A stretch of 64,000 bases of DNA from Viridibacillus sp050278625 (lineage in GTDB: Bacteria > Bacillota > Bacilli > Bacillales_A > Planococcaceae). The DNA lies in NCBI RefSeq assembly GCF_050278625.1, contig NZ_JBNNTI010000005.1, positions 1 to 64,000 on the forward strand, given 5' to 3'. The notes beneath the pieces were generated by a model. It had not been told where the DNA came from. It made no database searches and saw nothing but the letters and a program-made list of their open reading frames with translations. Positions 16,712-26,491 of this stretch are shown here, in pieces. Both the position numbers and the translations under genes were made by a program. Every line of letters starts with the position of its first letter. Position 1 is the first letter of the stretch.

Positions 16712-18031
16712 TTATTTTCTTATAAATAATGAAATAATCCAACCAATTATTGTTCCAACGATTGCAGGAACTAACCAACCAATACCCTCTGCATATAAAG
16801 GTAAGTGCTTTAATAAGTTTGCATAAGCTGGGATGTCCAATTTTGCGGCATGTAAACCGTCATATACACTAACCAGAGCAGTAGCAATTAAAGCAACTGT
16901 GTAAACAATTGATGCGCCATTGAAGAATTTATCGACTAAAGCTAAGCACATTAACACTATTGCAATTGGGTAGATTGCTAAAAGTATTGGTAAAGAGATT
17001 TTAATTAGTTGTTCTAAACCAAAGTTTGAAATGACCGTACTAAAAATTGCGAAAATAAATACTAAACCTTTATACGGAATTTTCGGGAAAAGTTTTGCAA
17101 AGAATTGTGATGACGCAGTTAATAGACCGATTGAAGTTGTTAGACAAGCGAGTAGGATAACTGCTGATAATAGAGCATTACCGAGATTACCATAAAGAAC
17201 GTGTGCAGATTTTTCAATAATTTCTGCGCCACTACCTTGAGCGCCGATTGTTTGGAAACTTGATGCCCCAATATAACCTAGTGATATATAAACTAAAGCT
17301 AAACCAGCTGCAGCAATGAATGCGGCAAAAATAGTAGTTTTAACAATTTTAGAACTTTCTGTTACTCCTTTAGCGTGTAGAGCTTGGATAATAACAATCC
17401 CAAATATTAGTGCTGCTAAGAAGTCCATTGTCAAGTAACCTTGCAAGAAACCTTCTGTGAAAGGCTGTGTAGTATATTTACCAACAGCTTCACCAGGACC
17501 ATCCATTGGTGTAATAATACTTTTCGCTGCTAATAACGCAATGACTAATAGAAGAATAGGTGTAAGAATTTTACCTACACGGTCAACCAATTTAGTTGGG
17601 TTTAAGGCAAAGAAAGTAGTAATCCCAAAAAACACAATCGTAGTTAATAATAGGGGGATTGGTGAATCTTTCATCGCATCAGTTAGAAATGGTACAACAC
17701 CAATTTCATAAGAAACTGTACCTGTACGTGGAATAGCGAAGAATGGTCCAATTGCTAAGTAGACGATGGAAGTAAATACGATTCCAAAAACAGGGTGAAC
17801 CTTTCCGGCCATATCTTGTAACTGACCGCCAGATTTAGCTACAGTGATGACACCGATTAAAGGTAAACCGACACCAGTGATTAAAAATCCAAGCATTGCT
17901 AGACTAAATGATTCTCCAGCTTGTTGACCCAATTGTGGAGGGAAGATGATATTACCTGCACCTAAGAATAATGCGAAAAGCATTAAGCCTACAGCGACTT
18001 GCTCCCCAAGAGATAAAGATTTGTTCTGCAT
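16712..18031 (-). CDS. brnQ: Branched-chain amino acid:cation symporter BrnQ
   Basis: BrnQ/LIVCS carriers import leucine, isoleucine and valine with Na+ or H+. The 439-residue product is hydrophobic throughout, with about twelve helices, and begins with the family motif LGAGNIIFPPQLG near residue 22, followed by AIGPFFAIPRTGTVSYEIG and ALNPTKLVDRVGK. ATG follows AAAGGAG. No T-box leader is visible upstream; a degenerate CodY-type box and a cre-like site are. Single gene with its own terminator. Confidence 0.92.
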   Translation of the reverse strand: MQNKSLSLGEQVAVGLMLFALFLGAGNIIFPPQLGQQAGESFSLAMLGFLITGVGLPLIGVITVAKSGGQLQDMAGKVHPVFGIVFTSIVYLAIGPFFAIPRTGTVSYEIGVVPFLTDAMKDSPIPLLLTTIVFFGITTFFALNPTKLVDRVGKILTPILLLVIALLAAKSIITPMDGPGEAVGKYTTQPFTEGFLQGYLTMDFLAALIFGIVIIQALHAKGVTESSKIVKTTIFAAFIAAAGLALVYISLGYIGASSFQTIGAQGSGAEIIEKSAHVLYGNLGNALLSAVILLACLTTSIGLLTASSQFFAKLFPKIPYKGLVFIFAIFSTVISNFGLEQLIKISLPILLAIYPIAIVLMCLALVDKFFNGASIVYTVALIATALVSVYDGLHAAKLDIPAYANLLKHLPLYAEGIGWLVPAIVGTIIGWIISLFIRK

Positions 18032-18119
18032 AAAAAAGCTCCTTTGGAAATTTACTTGCGTAATGATTTCGTCTATGAAAACAAAACACTAATTTTTCTT
18101 TAGATAAATAAATATTCTT

Positions 18120-18134
18120 TGTAATCTGAAAATT
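18120..18134 (-). promoter_or_regulatory. Possible CodY box upstream of brnQ
   Basis: On the minus strand AATTTTCAGATTACA matches the CodY consensus AATTTTCWGAAAATT at about 11 of 15 positions. BrnQ genes are common CodY targets, but AT-rich DNA gives such matches by chance. Confidence 0.3.
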
Positions 18135-18248
18135 CAAATTACAAAAGTTATAAAAGTTACTAAACAACTTTAACATGAATACGTTAAGAATGGAACCTTA
18201 AAAAAAGACAAGCTAGTATGTTTTTTCTTAATACAGCACTTTGTAGTA

Positions 18249-18262
18249 TTAAAACGCTTTCA
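18249..18262. promoter_or_regulatory. Possible CcpA cre site between brnQ and the chemoreceptor gene
   Basis: TGAAAGCGTTTTAA on the minus strand matches the cre pattern TGWAANCGNTNWCA with one mismatch. It is about 220 bases before brnQ and 110 before the chemoreceptor gene; which one it serves is unknown. Confidence 0.3.
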
Positions 18263-18373
18263 TTACACGGAAAACATTTATGAAGATAGTGTAAAGGAAC
18301 TGTTAAGAGTTTGTAGAATGGAACTTTTAGTCTATTTTATGTGATAGATTACTTTTGAGGAGGGGTAATATAC

Positions 18374-20068
18374 ATGTTTAAATGGAATAAAATGGACTTG
18401 AGAAAGAAGTATTTTCTTTCACTTAGTATTACTTTGCTATTATTTGCAATTATGACGGTCACACTCATCTTTCAAGTAAATGAGAATAGAAAATGGTCTC
18501 AAGAACTTGATAGTTTATCAAAAAATATTAATGACATAGATATGTTGTCAAAGGAATTTAGCACATTATATATAGCAATCATCCATTATGCAGGAGATCC
18601 TCTTCCTGAGCACGATACATCCTATAATTCATCGATGTCTACTCTAGAAAGTTTACTAAAAAAATCTGGCGATGTTGTGCTACTAGGGAACTTGGAAGCA
18701 ATCGAAGTGGAACAAAAAATGATTCATGAATTATACATAAAACGCTTGAAAGTTTCAGTGGAGAAAAAAGACAATATCGCAAAACGGCGTCAACTGAACT
18801 CGGTTTATCAATCGTACGACAATATTAAAAAAACTTTACATAAAATCCGCTCTGGAACATCAACAGAACGCGAACAGATTTTACAAAATATGAATGAAAG
18901 TCAGAAACGCACTTTAATCGTATTATGCGCTTCTTTCATACTTGCAGTGGCAATCTCGACAGTACTAATGATGATTACAAATCGACAAATTCGACACCAA
19001 CTCGAGTTAGTTGCAGGAACAGCAGATAGTATTTCAAAAGGGAATTTAAGCGTTGCTGACTTACCAACTCATACGAATGACGAGATAGGACAAGTATCAA
19101 CAGCGATGAATCATATGAAGCATCAGCTTGTAGAAATGCTCCAAATAATTAAATCATCAGCACAAGAAATATCAAGTGACAGTCATGTACTGCAAAATTA
19201 TTCAGTACAATCTTTAGAAGGATCTAAAGTTGTATCAGTTTCACTTAAAGAATCTTTGCAAAATGCAAAAGCACAGCAACATTCATCTGATGGCATTGTC
19301 GCATTTATGGAACGCTTCTCAGATAATTTGCAACAAATGGTAGGTCAAGTAGAGCAACTGTCCGAAAAAGGACTTCAAGCGGAACAGTATGTGGAAGATA
19401 GTAGTGTTTCGATGAATGTAGCTGTAAGTAAAATGACAGGGCTACAACAACTTCTAATAGAAGCCGAACAGGAAAGAATACTTTTGCAAAAGCGTACAGA
19501 TGAAATTGTCCGTGTCTCTCTTATAGTAAAACAGATTGCCAAACAAACGCATTTGTTAGCCTTGAATGCTGAAATTGAAGCGGCACGGTCTGGAGAAGCA
19601 GGGAAGGGGTTCGCGGTTGTTGCAGAAGAAGTCCGTAAATTAGCGGAAGAAGTTTCAAATGCTGCTCACAATATACATAATTTGTCCGATGATATAACTG
19701 TGCAAGGCACAACAATGGCGAATACTTTCAAAGCGGGTCTCATAACATCAGAAGAAAGTGCAACAGCAATTCAACAAGCGGCACAGCAAATGACAATTAT
19801 CATACAATATATAGGCGATACACGTGATCAGTTTAACGCAATGTCCAAACAAATTCAAACTGTTGAAAAAGAAAAGGAAAGCACCAAAACACTTATTCAT
19901 CAGTTAAATGATGCCATTTTTCAAAATACTGAACATATTGAAGAGACGACGATGTTCGTAAGTGATAATCTATCGACTATTGAATTACTGTCATCACGTA
20001 TACATGACGTTTCTGAACAAGCGATGACAATGCATCAATCAACAACGAAGTTTGAGATGCACAGCTAG
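18374..20068 (+). CDS. Methyl-accepting chemotaxis protein
   Basis: A transmembrane chemoreceptor of 564 residues: TM1 (about 15-34), an extracellular helical sensing region of about 140 residues without a Cache fold, TM2 (about 178-198), HAMP (NRQIRHQLELVAGTADSISKG...), and a cytoplasmic signalling domain with the conserved hairpin tip LLALNAEIEAARSGEAGKGF that contacts CheA/CheW. The sensing region looks like a four-helix-bundle type; the ligand is unknown. Strong GAGGAGGGG site before ATG. No clear sigma-D promoter was found. Confidence 0.92.
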   Translation: MFKWNKMDLRKKYFLSLSITLLLFAIMTVTLIFQVNENRKWSQELDSLSKNINDIDMLSKEFSTLYIAIIHYAGDPLPEHDTSYNSSMSTLESLLKKSGDVVLLGNLEAIEVEQKMIHELYIKRLKVSVEKKDNIAKRRQLNSVYQSYDNIKKTLHKIRSGTSTEREQILQNMNESQKRTLIVLCASFILAVAISTVLMMITNRQIRHQLELVAGTADSISKGNLSVADLPTHTNDEIGQVSTAMNHMKHQLVEMLQIIKSSAQEISSDSHVLQNYSVQSLEGSKVVSVSLKESLQNAKAQQHSSDGIVAFMERFSDNLQQMVGQVEQLSEKGLQAEQYVEDSSVSMNVAVSKMTGLQQLLIEAEQERILLQKRTDEIVRVSLIVKQIAKQTHLLALNAEIEAARSGEAGKGFAVVAEEVRKLAEEVSNAAHNIHNLSDDITVQGTTMANTFKAGLITSEESATAIQQAAQQMTIIIQYIGDTRDQFNAMSKQIQTVEKEKESTKTLIHQLNDAIFQNTEHIEETTMFVSDNLSTIELLSSRIHDVSEQAMTMHQSTTKFEMHS

Positions 20069-20138
20069 ATGTAATATGTGGAAAAATGTTTAGTCCCCCT
20101 GAGAGGGGGGTACAATAAATAGAAAATGCCGTAATGCT

Positions 20139-20168
20139 TCTCCTAACTGCATTGTTGGGAGATTTTTT
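20139..20168 (+). terminator. Terminator of the chemoreceptor gene
   Basis: TCTCCTAAC pairs with GTTGGGAGA and is followed by TTTTTT. Confidence 0.8.
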
Positions 20169-20372
20169 CTGTGAAAGGTGGAACTATTGAATGGGACGCG
20201 TCGTCCTATAAACAAAATGAATAGAGTTTAAGAAAGTATAATTTCTGTCAAACGAAGTGTGTTTTCTAGTATTTCATGCTATAATACATTGTAAATAAAT
20301 TGTAAATATAGTGGATGCATATTTTATGTGTCTATAAAATATAAATGAAAAGGGTTATTAAGGAGGAAGGGT

Positions 20373-21416
20373 ATGACATACCTTGCATGGATTGTAGCAT
20401 TTATAGCTTCAATTTTACTGACTCCGCTAGTGAAACGACTCGCATTTCGTGTCGGTGCGGTCGATCGTCCAAATTATCGAAAAGTACATGCTAAAATTAT
20501 GCCAAGACTTGGTGGCTTAGCCATCTATCTTGCATTCCTCATAGGGATTTTAATTTTACGACCTATGCATGAAGCAATGCTTCCTCTACTAATTGGGAGC
20601 TTTGTCATTATTGTGACAGGCGTCCTTGATGATATGTTTGAGATTTCAGCGAAGGCTAAATTACTTGGTCAGTTAATTGCTGCTACAATCGTAATATTTT
20701 TTGGTGGAATTCAAATTGATACCATCAACCTTCCATTCAGCAATGGGGAACTTGATTTCGGTTTCTTAAGTATCCCAGTGACAATCATTTGGATTGTAGG
20801 TATTACGAATGCGATTAATCTAATTGATGGACTAGATGGTCTTGCTGCCGGTGTTTCAACTATTGCGTTGATAACACTTGCTGGAATGGCCTTTATCATG
20901 GGAGATACATTTGTTATTATCATGGCTACAATGTTAGCTGTAAGTACTATCGGTTTTTTATTTTACAATTTCCATCCTGCGAAAATTTTCATGGGGGATA
21001 CCGGGGCATTGTTTCTTGGCTTCATGATTTCAGTTTTGGCTTTACTAGGATTCAAAAACGTTACATTTGTTTCACTAGTTATTCCGATTATCATGCTTGG
21101 CGTACCAATCTCGGATACATTCTTTGCTATTGTTCGCCGCTTATTAAATAAACAACCACCATTTTCACCAGATAAGTCACATTTACATCACTGCTTATTA
21201 AATGTTGGTTTCACACATCGTCAAACTGTATTAATCATTTACGGTATTGCCTCGATGTTCGGCCTAGCAGCGATTGTTTTCTCTATGGCTAAGGTATGGG
21301 GAGCCATTCTACTCATAACGGTATTGCTTGTAGCGATTGAATTATTTGTAGAAGTGATAGGACTTGTAGGATCAAATTATAGACCGCTATTAAATTTAGT
21401 ACGTAAAAGTAAATAA
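20373..21416 (+). CDS. tagO: Undecaprenyl-phosphate GlcNAc-1-phosphate transferase TagO/WecA
   Basis: Transfers GlcNAc-1-phosphate from UDP-GlcNAc to undecaprenyl phosphate, the first step of wall teichoic acid (and other glycopolymer) synthesis. The 347-residue polytopic protein has the MraY/WecA family motifs in order: KVHAKIMPRLGG near the N-terminus, GVLDDMFE, NAINLIDGLDGLAAG, HPAKIFMGDTGALFLG and SHLHHCLL. ATG after AAGGAGGAAGG; an extended -10 TGCTATAAT lies at 20278-20286. TagA at 4717 acts next in the pathway. In B. subtilis tagO also lies near lytR/yvyE/degSU, as here. Confidence 0.93.
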   Translation: MTYLAWIVAFIASILLTPLVKRLAFRVGAVDRPNYRKVHAKIMPRLGGLAIYLAFLIGILILRPMHEAMLPLLIGSFVIIVTGVLDDMFEISAKAKLLGQLIAATIVIFFGGIQIDTINLPFSNGELDFGFLSIPVTIIWIVGITNAINLIDGLDGLAAGVSTIALITLAGMAFIMGDTFVIIMATMLAVSTIGFLFYNFHPAKIFMGDTGALFLGFMISVLALLGFKNVTFVSLVIPIIMLGVPISDTFFAIVRRLLNKQPPFSPDKSHLHHCLLNVGFTHRQTVLIIYGIASMFGLAAIVFSMAKVWGAILLITVLLVAIELFVEVIGLVGSNYRPLLNLVRKSK

Positions 21417-21417
21417 T

Positions 21418-21460
21418 AAAAGACGATATTGCAGGGTGACTGCGATATCGTCTTTTTATT
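21418..21460 (+). terminator. Terminator of tagO
   Basis: AAAGACGATATTGCA and TGCGATATCGTCTTT form the stem, followed by a T-rich tail. Confidence 0.9.
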
Positions 21461-21503
21461 TATGAATGAATAAATGGCTTGGTATTCAAAGAGATAAACT
21501 GAT

Positions 21504-21874
21504 ATGTCTCGAGAACTCAAGAGAGCTCATGAATTAAAAAAACGCTTTTGTACATGGTTTGATCAAGCTAAAGAAAATGGCCCTGCTTGGATAAACAAGA
21601 CCAAGGAAGCCCTTTATGAATTTTACAAAGAAGTAGAAGATGCCAATATTCCTGAGTTAAAGGGAGCTATTTAAACACGCAAAAATTGGCAATCTGAAAT
21701 TCTAAATAGCTTTGCGTATCCATATTCAAACTGCTTTTTAGAAGGTATTAATAACCGTAATAACCGTACGAAAGTACTAAAACGAAATGCGTTCGGCTTT
21801 AAAAGCTTTGAGCGATTTCGAGCAAAATTTTATTATCCAGTAAATTTAAAGAAATCGGGATTCATATTGGATAG
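21504..21874 (+). pseudogene. ISL3-family transposase C-terminal remnant
   Basis: Translation from 21504 gives SRELKRAHELKKRF...EALYEFYKEVEDANIPELKGAI, an in-frame TAA near 21672, then NWQSEILNSFAYPYSNCFLEGINN...TKVLKRNAFGFKSFERFRAK, the conserved C-terminus of ISL3 transposases. A short internal duplication (NNRNNR) interrupts the GINN-KVLKR motif, and the usual last residues KEIGIHIG are reached only after another frame change, ending at 21874. No N-terminal domain is present. The following bases (about 21880-21930) may hold the IS end. The remaining 21931-22099 has nothing I can name. Confidence 0.85.
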
Positions 21875-22099
21875 TGTGATTTTTTAGCCATCCCAACATT
21901 TGACGTTGAGCCTTTATTTACTGTTAGATGAATCCTTCTGGAATGGTTATGGATGTGAAAGGGGCTAGTAATTTTGATAGCTTTATTATCAACTTTACAA
22001 ATGTTAACTTTGAAATACGTACAGGTCAGTCTCATTTGGTGAGGTGACAATAACTCATATACTTAACTAACAACTTACTGTAATTCTTGTTGAATATAA

Positions 22100-22134
22100 T
22101 AAATCCCTTAGTCGAAGACGACTAAGGGATTTTA
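22100..22134 (-). terminator. Terminator of the second LCP gene
   Basis: AAATCCCTTAGTCG and CGACTAAGGGATTT form a 14-base perfect stem five bases past the stop codon. T-tails are short on both strands. Confidence 0.8.
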
Positions 22135-22138
22135 TTGA

Positions 22139-23218
22139 TTATTGATTATTATCTGATTTGTAATTTGATTTGAATCCAGAGCCATCAGCATTATTATTTT
22201 CTGCTGCATTATCTGTGTCACCTGATTTATCTGTTAGTTTACTATTTGTTAAACCAAGTTGAGTACGTAAGGTGTTTTGTGTTTCTGCCAATGCATTTTG
22301 ATCTAATTGGTAGTAGTAAATGCCGGTAGAAGTATCATCATCACCTTTAAGGGATAATGTTTCTACATCTGGCATGCCGCCTTTAATATACTCAAAGAAT
22401 GATTTCATTTCATTGAAAGTCATATTTGTTTTCATATTGTTACCAACAGCTTCAAGTATATTATCGTATTTTGTAAATGATGTAACGGAAGATGCTTTTT
22501 TCATTATAGCAGCTAAAATCATTTGTTGACGCTCGCCACGTTGAATATCACTATCTTGTTTACGAGTTCTTGCAAGCGCTAATGCTTGACGACCATTTAA
22601 CGTTTGCATACCAGGTTTTAGGTTAACTGTACGTTTATCATTTTCATCAAGTTCATGAAGTTCGTATGGAACGTCCACTTTAACACCGTTAAGAGCATCA
22701 ACAATTTCGATAAAAGCATCAAAGTTTAAACGGTAATAATAATCAACCGGTACATTTAATAAATTTTCAACAGTTTCAATAGTTGCGTTCGTACCACCAA
22801 GATGTGCATGCGTAATCTTGTCTTGCTTGTTTACATTTGGGATATAAACATAAGAATCACGAGGAATACTTAATAGTTTTACGGATTTTGATTTATTGTT
22901 TAATGTTGCAAGTAATAATGCGTCTGAACGGGAATGATCGGAACCTTGACCTCGTTCTTCACTATCGTCGATACCAACAAATAGAATAGAAACATTATCC
23001 GTCATTGGTTTTACTGCCGATTCACGTAGATCCGACTTTACACGTGTATTGTCGTTGTCATATGCCTTATTAGCAGCTTCTTCTGCTTTCTTCGTTAACC
23101 AATATGCGTAGGTTCCTGTTGAGACAACCATAAGGGCAATAAGGATTAAAAATGTGCGTAATATCAGTTTTTTCTTTGAGGGCTTCTTTTTTCTTTGGCC
23201 CATTCTTAAATTCGTCAT
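22139..23218 (-). CDS. LytR-CpsA-Psr (LCP) family ligase, second copy (TagU/LytR-like)
   Basis: Second LCP ligase, 359 residues: lysine-rich cytoplasmic tail, one membrane helix (about 20-43), then SILFVGIDDSEERG, SRSDALLLATL, SIPRDSYVYIP, ITHAHLGGTNATIETVENLL, and ALARTRKQDSDIQRGERQQ, holding the conserved catalytic-site Asp/Arg residues. A low-complexity Asp/Asn/Ser tail ends the protein. ATG after GAGGAG. Its place beside yigZ and degS matches B. subtilis lytR/tagU-yvyE-degS, which supports a wall teichoic acid role. Confidence 0.9.
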   Translation of the reverse strand: MTNLRMGQRKKKPSKKKLILRTFLILIALMVVSTGTYAYWLTKKAEEAANKAYDNDNTRVKSDLRESAVKPMTDNVSILFVGIDDSEERGQGSDHSRSDALLLATLNNKSKSVKLLSIPRDSYVYIPNVNKQDKITHAHLGGTNATIETVENLLNVPVDYYYRLNFDAFIEIVDALNGVKVDVPYELHELDENDKRTVNLKPGMQTLNGRQALALARTRKQDSDIQRGERQQMILAAIMKKASSVTSFTKYDNILEAVGNNMKTNMTFNEMKSFFEYIKGGMPDVETLSLKGDDDTSTGIYYYQLDQNALAETQNTLRTQLGLTNSKLTDKSGDTDNAAENNNADGSGFKSNYKSDNNQ

Positions 23219-23357
23219 ACATTATCTCCTCTAAATTAGGAATAAAAGCTATATATATAAATATTGGACGGTAAGCCTATCCAAAAAGTTTCAATTTTGA
23301 ATCTATAGCGAATTATATTATACTATGCGGTTTTGTAACAGTAAAATTAAATTTATA

Positions 23358-23993
23358 TTACTGTTTGTCGAATTCTAAAAATTCCTGTTTATGACAATTT
23401 ATTTTACATTGTCCATTAGTCATTTCTATCATCCAATTCGTAAAGTCCTCTTCTTCCTCTTTTGGTACAAAAATATAAAAATCGACATCATCCGTATATT
23501 CAATTTTCTCTAATATATATGAAGAACTGCGAATAGTATTTTCTACTTTTCCTAACCATGTATAGCTAGTGGAAACTTTCATCAAACTATGAAGGCGACG
23601 TTCAACTACAGTTGCAGCTTCAATTCCAACTGTAGTTGATTTACCGTAAGCACGAACCAAACCACCAGCTCCCAGTTTAATGCCTCCAAAGTAACGAGTT
23701 ACGACAACAGCAGTATCTTTCAACTGTTGTTTTTTCAGAACTTCAAGTATAGGTACTCCGGCCGTACCACTAGGTTCACCATCATCATTCGCTTTTTGAA
23801 TTTGATCGTGTTCACCAATTAAATAAGCCGAGCAATTATGGGTTGCAGAATGATGTTCTTTTTTTATCTTGTTAATAAACGCAATAGCTTCTTCTTCAGT
23901 CTCTACTCGTTCGCAATGCGCGATAAATCTCGATTTTGAGATGATTATTTCATCAGTTCCAAAGCTTTTTAGTGTATAATAGTTTTCTCTCAT
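23358..23993 (-). CDS. yvyE: YigZ/IMPACT-family protein (YvyE)
   Basis: A conserved 211-residue protein of unclear biochemical role; the family has an N-terminal IMPACT-type (UPF0029) fold and a C-terminal EF-G-domain-V-like part. Family signatures: KSRFIAHCERVETEEEA, HHSATHNCSAYLIG, ANDDGEPSGTAGVPILEVL, VVTRYFGGIKLGAGGLVRAYG. The frame is open upstream to 24041, but ATG at 23993 follows AAGGAG at six bases. Divergent from degS, as in B. subtilis. Confidence 0.9.
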   Translation of the reverse strand: MRENYYTLKSFGTDEIIISKSRFIAHCERVETEEEAIAFINKIKKEHHSATHNCSAYLIGEHDQIQKANDDGEPSGTAGVPILEVLKKQQLKDTAVVVTRYFGGIKLGAGGLVRAYGKSTTVGIEAATVVERRLHSLMKVSTSYTWLGKVENTIRSSSYILEKIEYTDDVDFYIFVPKEEEEDFTNWMIEMTNGQCKINCHKQEFLEFDKQ

Positions 23994-24174
23994 GGTAAAC
24001 TCCTTAAATAAATCAATTTTTTTTTGACATTTAGTTGACATGAAATTTTAATAAAAAATTATCATAAAAATGCTATAATTAACTTTGTGATACAGGAAAA
24101 TAGGTACATGTATAGAATTTTATATATGCTCATTATTTCTTCTAAATGTAGCACAAATTGTAAGGGGTATGTGT

Positions 24175-25329
24175 ATGTTGGGAGACAAAATTGATATAAA
24201 ATCATTAGATTTAATTTTTAATCGAATGGTAAAAACAATAGACGAATCTAAAAGCGATATTTTTACGATTAGTGAACAAAGTAGACGAACATTTGAAGAA
24301 ATGAAAATCGAACTGGAAGAAGTTCGTGAAAAAATCGCCGATGTGATCACTGAAAATGACATTTTAGAGAACAAAACGAAATTTGCCAGAGGAAGATTAG
24401 CGGAAGTTTCAAAAAACTTCCAAACGTATTCTGAATCTGAAATTCACAAAGCATACGATCAAGCAAACCAACTTCAAATACGTCATTCTGTTATCAAGGC
24501 TGAAGAAAAGCAGCTACGTGAGAAAAGAGATGACCTAGAGAGAAGGATGCGCAATTTACTTGATACAATTGAAAAAGCAAATCACCTCGTAAACCAAGTA
24601 AATGTCGTATTAAACTATTTAACATTTGATTTGAAGCACGTCGGTCCTGCACTCGAAAATGCGAAGATAAAAGAAGACTTTACGATTAAAATCATTGAAG
24701 CAACAGAAGACGAGCGTAAACGTATTTCTCGTGAAATTCATGATGGACCTGCACAAATGTTAGCTAATGTATTACTTCGCACAGATTTAATAAATCGCAC
24801 ATACCAAGAACGAGGGGTAGAAAAAGCACTACAAGAAATATTACAATTAAAAGACATGGTGCGCGATGCGCTACATGAAGTAAGACGCATTATTTACGAT
24901 TTACGTCCAATGGCTTTAGATGACCTAGGTATAATTCCAACACTAAAGAAATATCTTTCTTCAGTTGAAGAGTATAATAAGGGTACTGCAATCCATTTTC
25001 AGTCAATGGGCGAGCAAAAAAGAATGGGTACAAATTATGAGGTAGCCATTTTTAGACTTGTACAAGAATGTGTAAATAATGCTATAAAACATGGTAAAGC
25101 ACTTGGGGTATGGGTTAAATTTGAATGGTTGGAAGAACATGCTAATGTAACTATAAAGGATGATGGTGTAGGTTTCGATACTAATATTGTAAAAAAGAAT
25201 TCATTCGGTTTAATTGGTATGCGTGAACGAGTAGAATTACTTAGTGGTGAAATGGAAATGCTTTCTGAGATTGAAAATGGAACTAGAATAATATTCAAAA
25301 TTCCACTAAATCATGATCAAAAGAATTAG
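24175..25329 (+). CDS. degS: Sensor histidine kinase DegS
   Basis: Cytoplasmic kinase that phosphorylates DegU. The 384-residue product has a long N-terminal coiled coil (about 30-160), then HisKA_3 with the phospho-acceptor His in SREIHDGPAQML (about residue 189) and a HATPase domain with QECVNNAIKHGK, DDGVGFD and FGLIGMRERVELL. No membrane helix. ATG at 24175 lies seven bases after AAGGGG; ATG at 24169 is too close. An extended -10 (TGCTATAAT) is at 24071-24079. degU follows after 26 bases. Confidence 0.95.
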   Translation: MLGDKIDIKSLDLIFNRMVKTIDESKSDIFTISEQSRRTFEEMKIELEEVREKIADVITENDILENKTKFARGRLAEVSKNFQTYSESEIHKAYDQANQLQIRHSVIKAEEKQLREKRDDLERRMRNLLDTIEKANHLVNQVNVVLNYLTFDLKHVGPALENAKIKEDFTIKIIEATEDERKRISREIHDGPAQMLANVLLRTDLINRTYQERGVEKALQEILQLKDMVRDALHEVRRIIYDLRPMALDDLGIIPTLKKYLSSVEEYNKGTAIHFQSMGEQKRMGTNYEVAIFRLVQECVNNAIKHGKALGVWVKFEWLEEHANVTIKDDGVGFDTNIVKKNSFGLIGMRERVELLSGEMEMLSEIENGTRIIFKIPLNHDQKN

Positions 25330-25355
25330 AGTAGTATTAATTAGGAGGAATTTAT

Positions 25356-26030
25356 ATGACAAAAATAATAATAGTAGACGATCACCAATTATTCCGTGAA
25401 GGTGTAAAACGCATTTTAGATTTTGAAGATACATTTGATGTAGTAGCAGAAGGCGATGACGGTACTGATGTAGTCCAACTTTATGAAGAGTATAGTCCAG
25501 ATGTTGTATTAATGGATATCAATATGCCTCAAAAAAATGGTGTTGAAGCAACAGCTGAACTTTTAGAAAAATACGCTGATGCAAAAGTTATTATGCTTTC
25601 TATCCATGATGATGAATCATATGTTTCACACGCATTAAAATCAGGTGCTCTTGGTTATATGTTAAAAGAAATGGATGCTGACGAAATCGTTGAAGCTATC
25701 AAGATTGTAGCTTCAGGCGGTTCTTACTTACATCCGAAAGTAACTAAAAACCTAGTTGCTGAATACCGTCGCTTGAGCGAACGCGAAAATAAAGGTTCAT
25801 TCCATCAAACAGAAATTCGTCGTCCATTCCATTTGTTAACTAAGCGTGAATGTGAAGTATTGCAATTATTAACTGATGGTCAAAGTAACCGTGCAATTGG
25901 TGAAACTTTATTCATCTCAGAAAAAACAGTTAAAAACCACGTATCAAGCATTCTACAAAAAATGAATGTAAATGACCGTACACAAGCTGTAGTTACAGCA
26001 ATTAAAAACGGTTGGGTTGAAGTACGCTAA
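25356..26030 (+). CDS. degU: Response regulator DegU
   Basis: NarL/FixJ-type regulator of 224 residues that controls motility, competence, exoenzymes and biofilm genes in Bacillus. Receiver domain 1-120 with acidic pocket DD at 8-9, phospho-acceptor Asp54 in LMDINMPQKNG, and the conserved Lys in GYMLKEMDADE; LuxR-type HTH at the C-terminus (LTKRECEVLQLL...AIGETLFISEKTVKNHVSSIL). Strong TTAGGAGG before ATG. Cotranscribed with degS and ends at the terminator near 26300. Confidence 0.96.
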   Translation: MTKIIIVDDHQLFREGVKRILDFEDTFDVVAEGDDGTDVVQLYEEYSPDVVLMDINMPQKNGVEATAELLEKYADAKVIMLSIHDDESYVSHALKSGALGYMLKEMDADEIVEAIKIVASGGSYLHPKVTKNLVAEYRRLSERENKGSFHQTEIRRPFHLLTKRECEVLQLLTDGQSNRAIGETLFISEKTVKNHVSSILQKMNVNDRTQAVVTAIKNGWVEVR

Positions 26031-26280
26031 TTGTTCTGCTCTGTCTACATGATGATAGGTTTACTCGCTGTAAGTGAACGTTCCGACGCATCGCTTGTGC
26101 TAAGTTATGAATTAGCCTATTATTAAGAGTGCAGTTCAACTTTGAACATGACGCAATGTCAAAGCCTGCATTTAAAACTTGAAAAGCATTGGTCGAAATA
26201 AACCTAATTTTAGTCTGCGATTAGCACTGCAAATTCATTTGTACGCATTCTATCATTGTGTATTTTTTTGTACCAAGCAC

Positions 26281-26316
26281 ACCCCTGTTTCTCTTTATCG
26301 AGAAGCGGGGTTTTGT
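26281..26316 (+). terminator. Terminator of degSU
   Basis: CCCCTGTTTCTC pairs with GAGAAGCGGGG, followed by TTTTGTGTTTTT. The rest of 26031-26491 shows nothing else of note. Confidence 0.8.
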
Positions 26317-26491
26317 GTTTTTGTGCAACTTTAAACTTGCTACAAACGTCATCTATTTGTAAATATTTTTTGAAAAGATATAGTATTTTCATCGATAAAA
26401 AGGATTACTCTATTAGGTGGAACTTTGTATAAAGATATAAATTTTTAGGCAATCTGCAAATGTGCTACAATATCCGCGGGAGGTTTTGGAA

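Noticed and set aside
18032..18373. T-box riboswitch upstream of brnQ
   Set aside because: No AGGGTGGNACCGCG-type T-box sequence or terminator/antiterminator pair was found; only weak CodY and cre matches.
21862..22050. Small minus-strand frame after the ISL3 relic
   Set aside because: No ribosome site and no recognisable protein; it overlaps the IS end and the upstream edge of the LCP terminator region.
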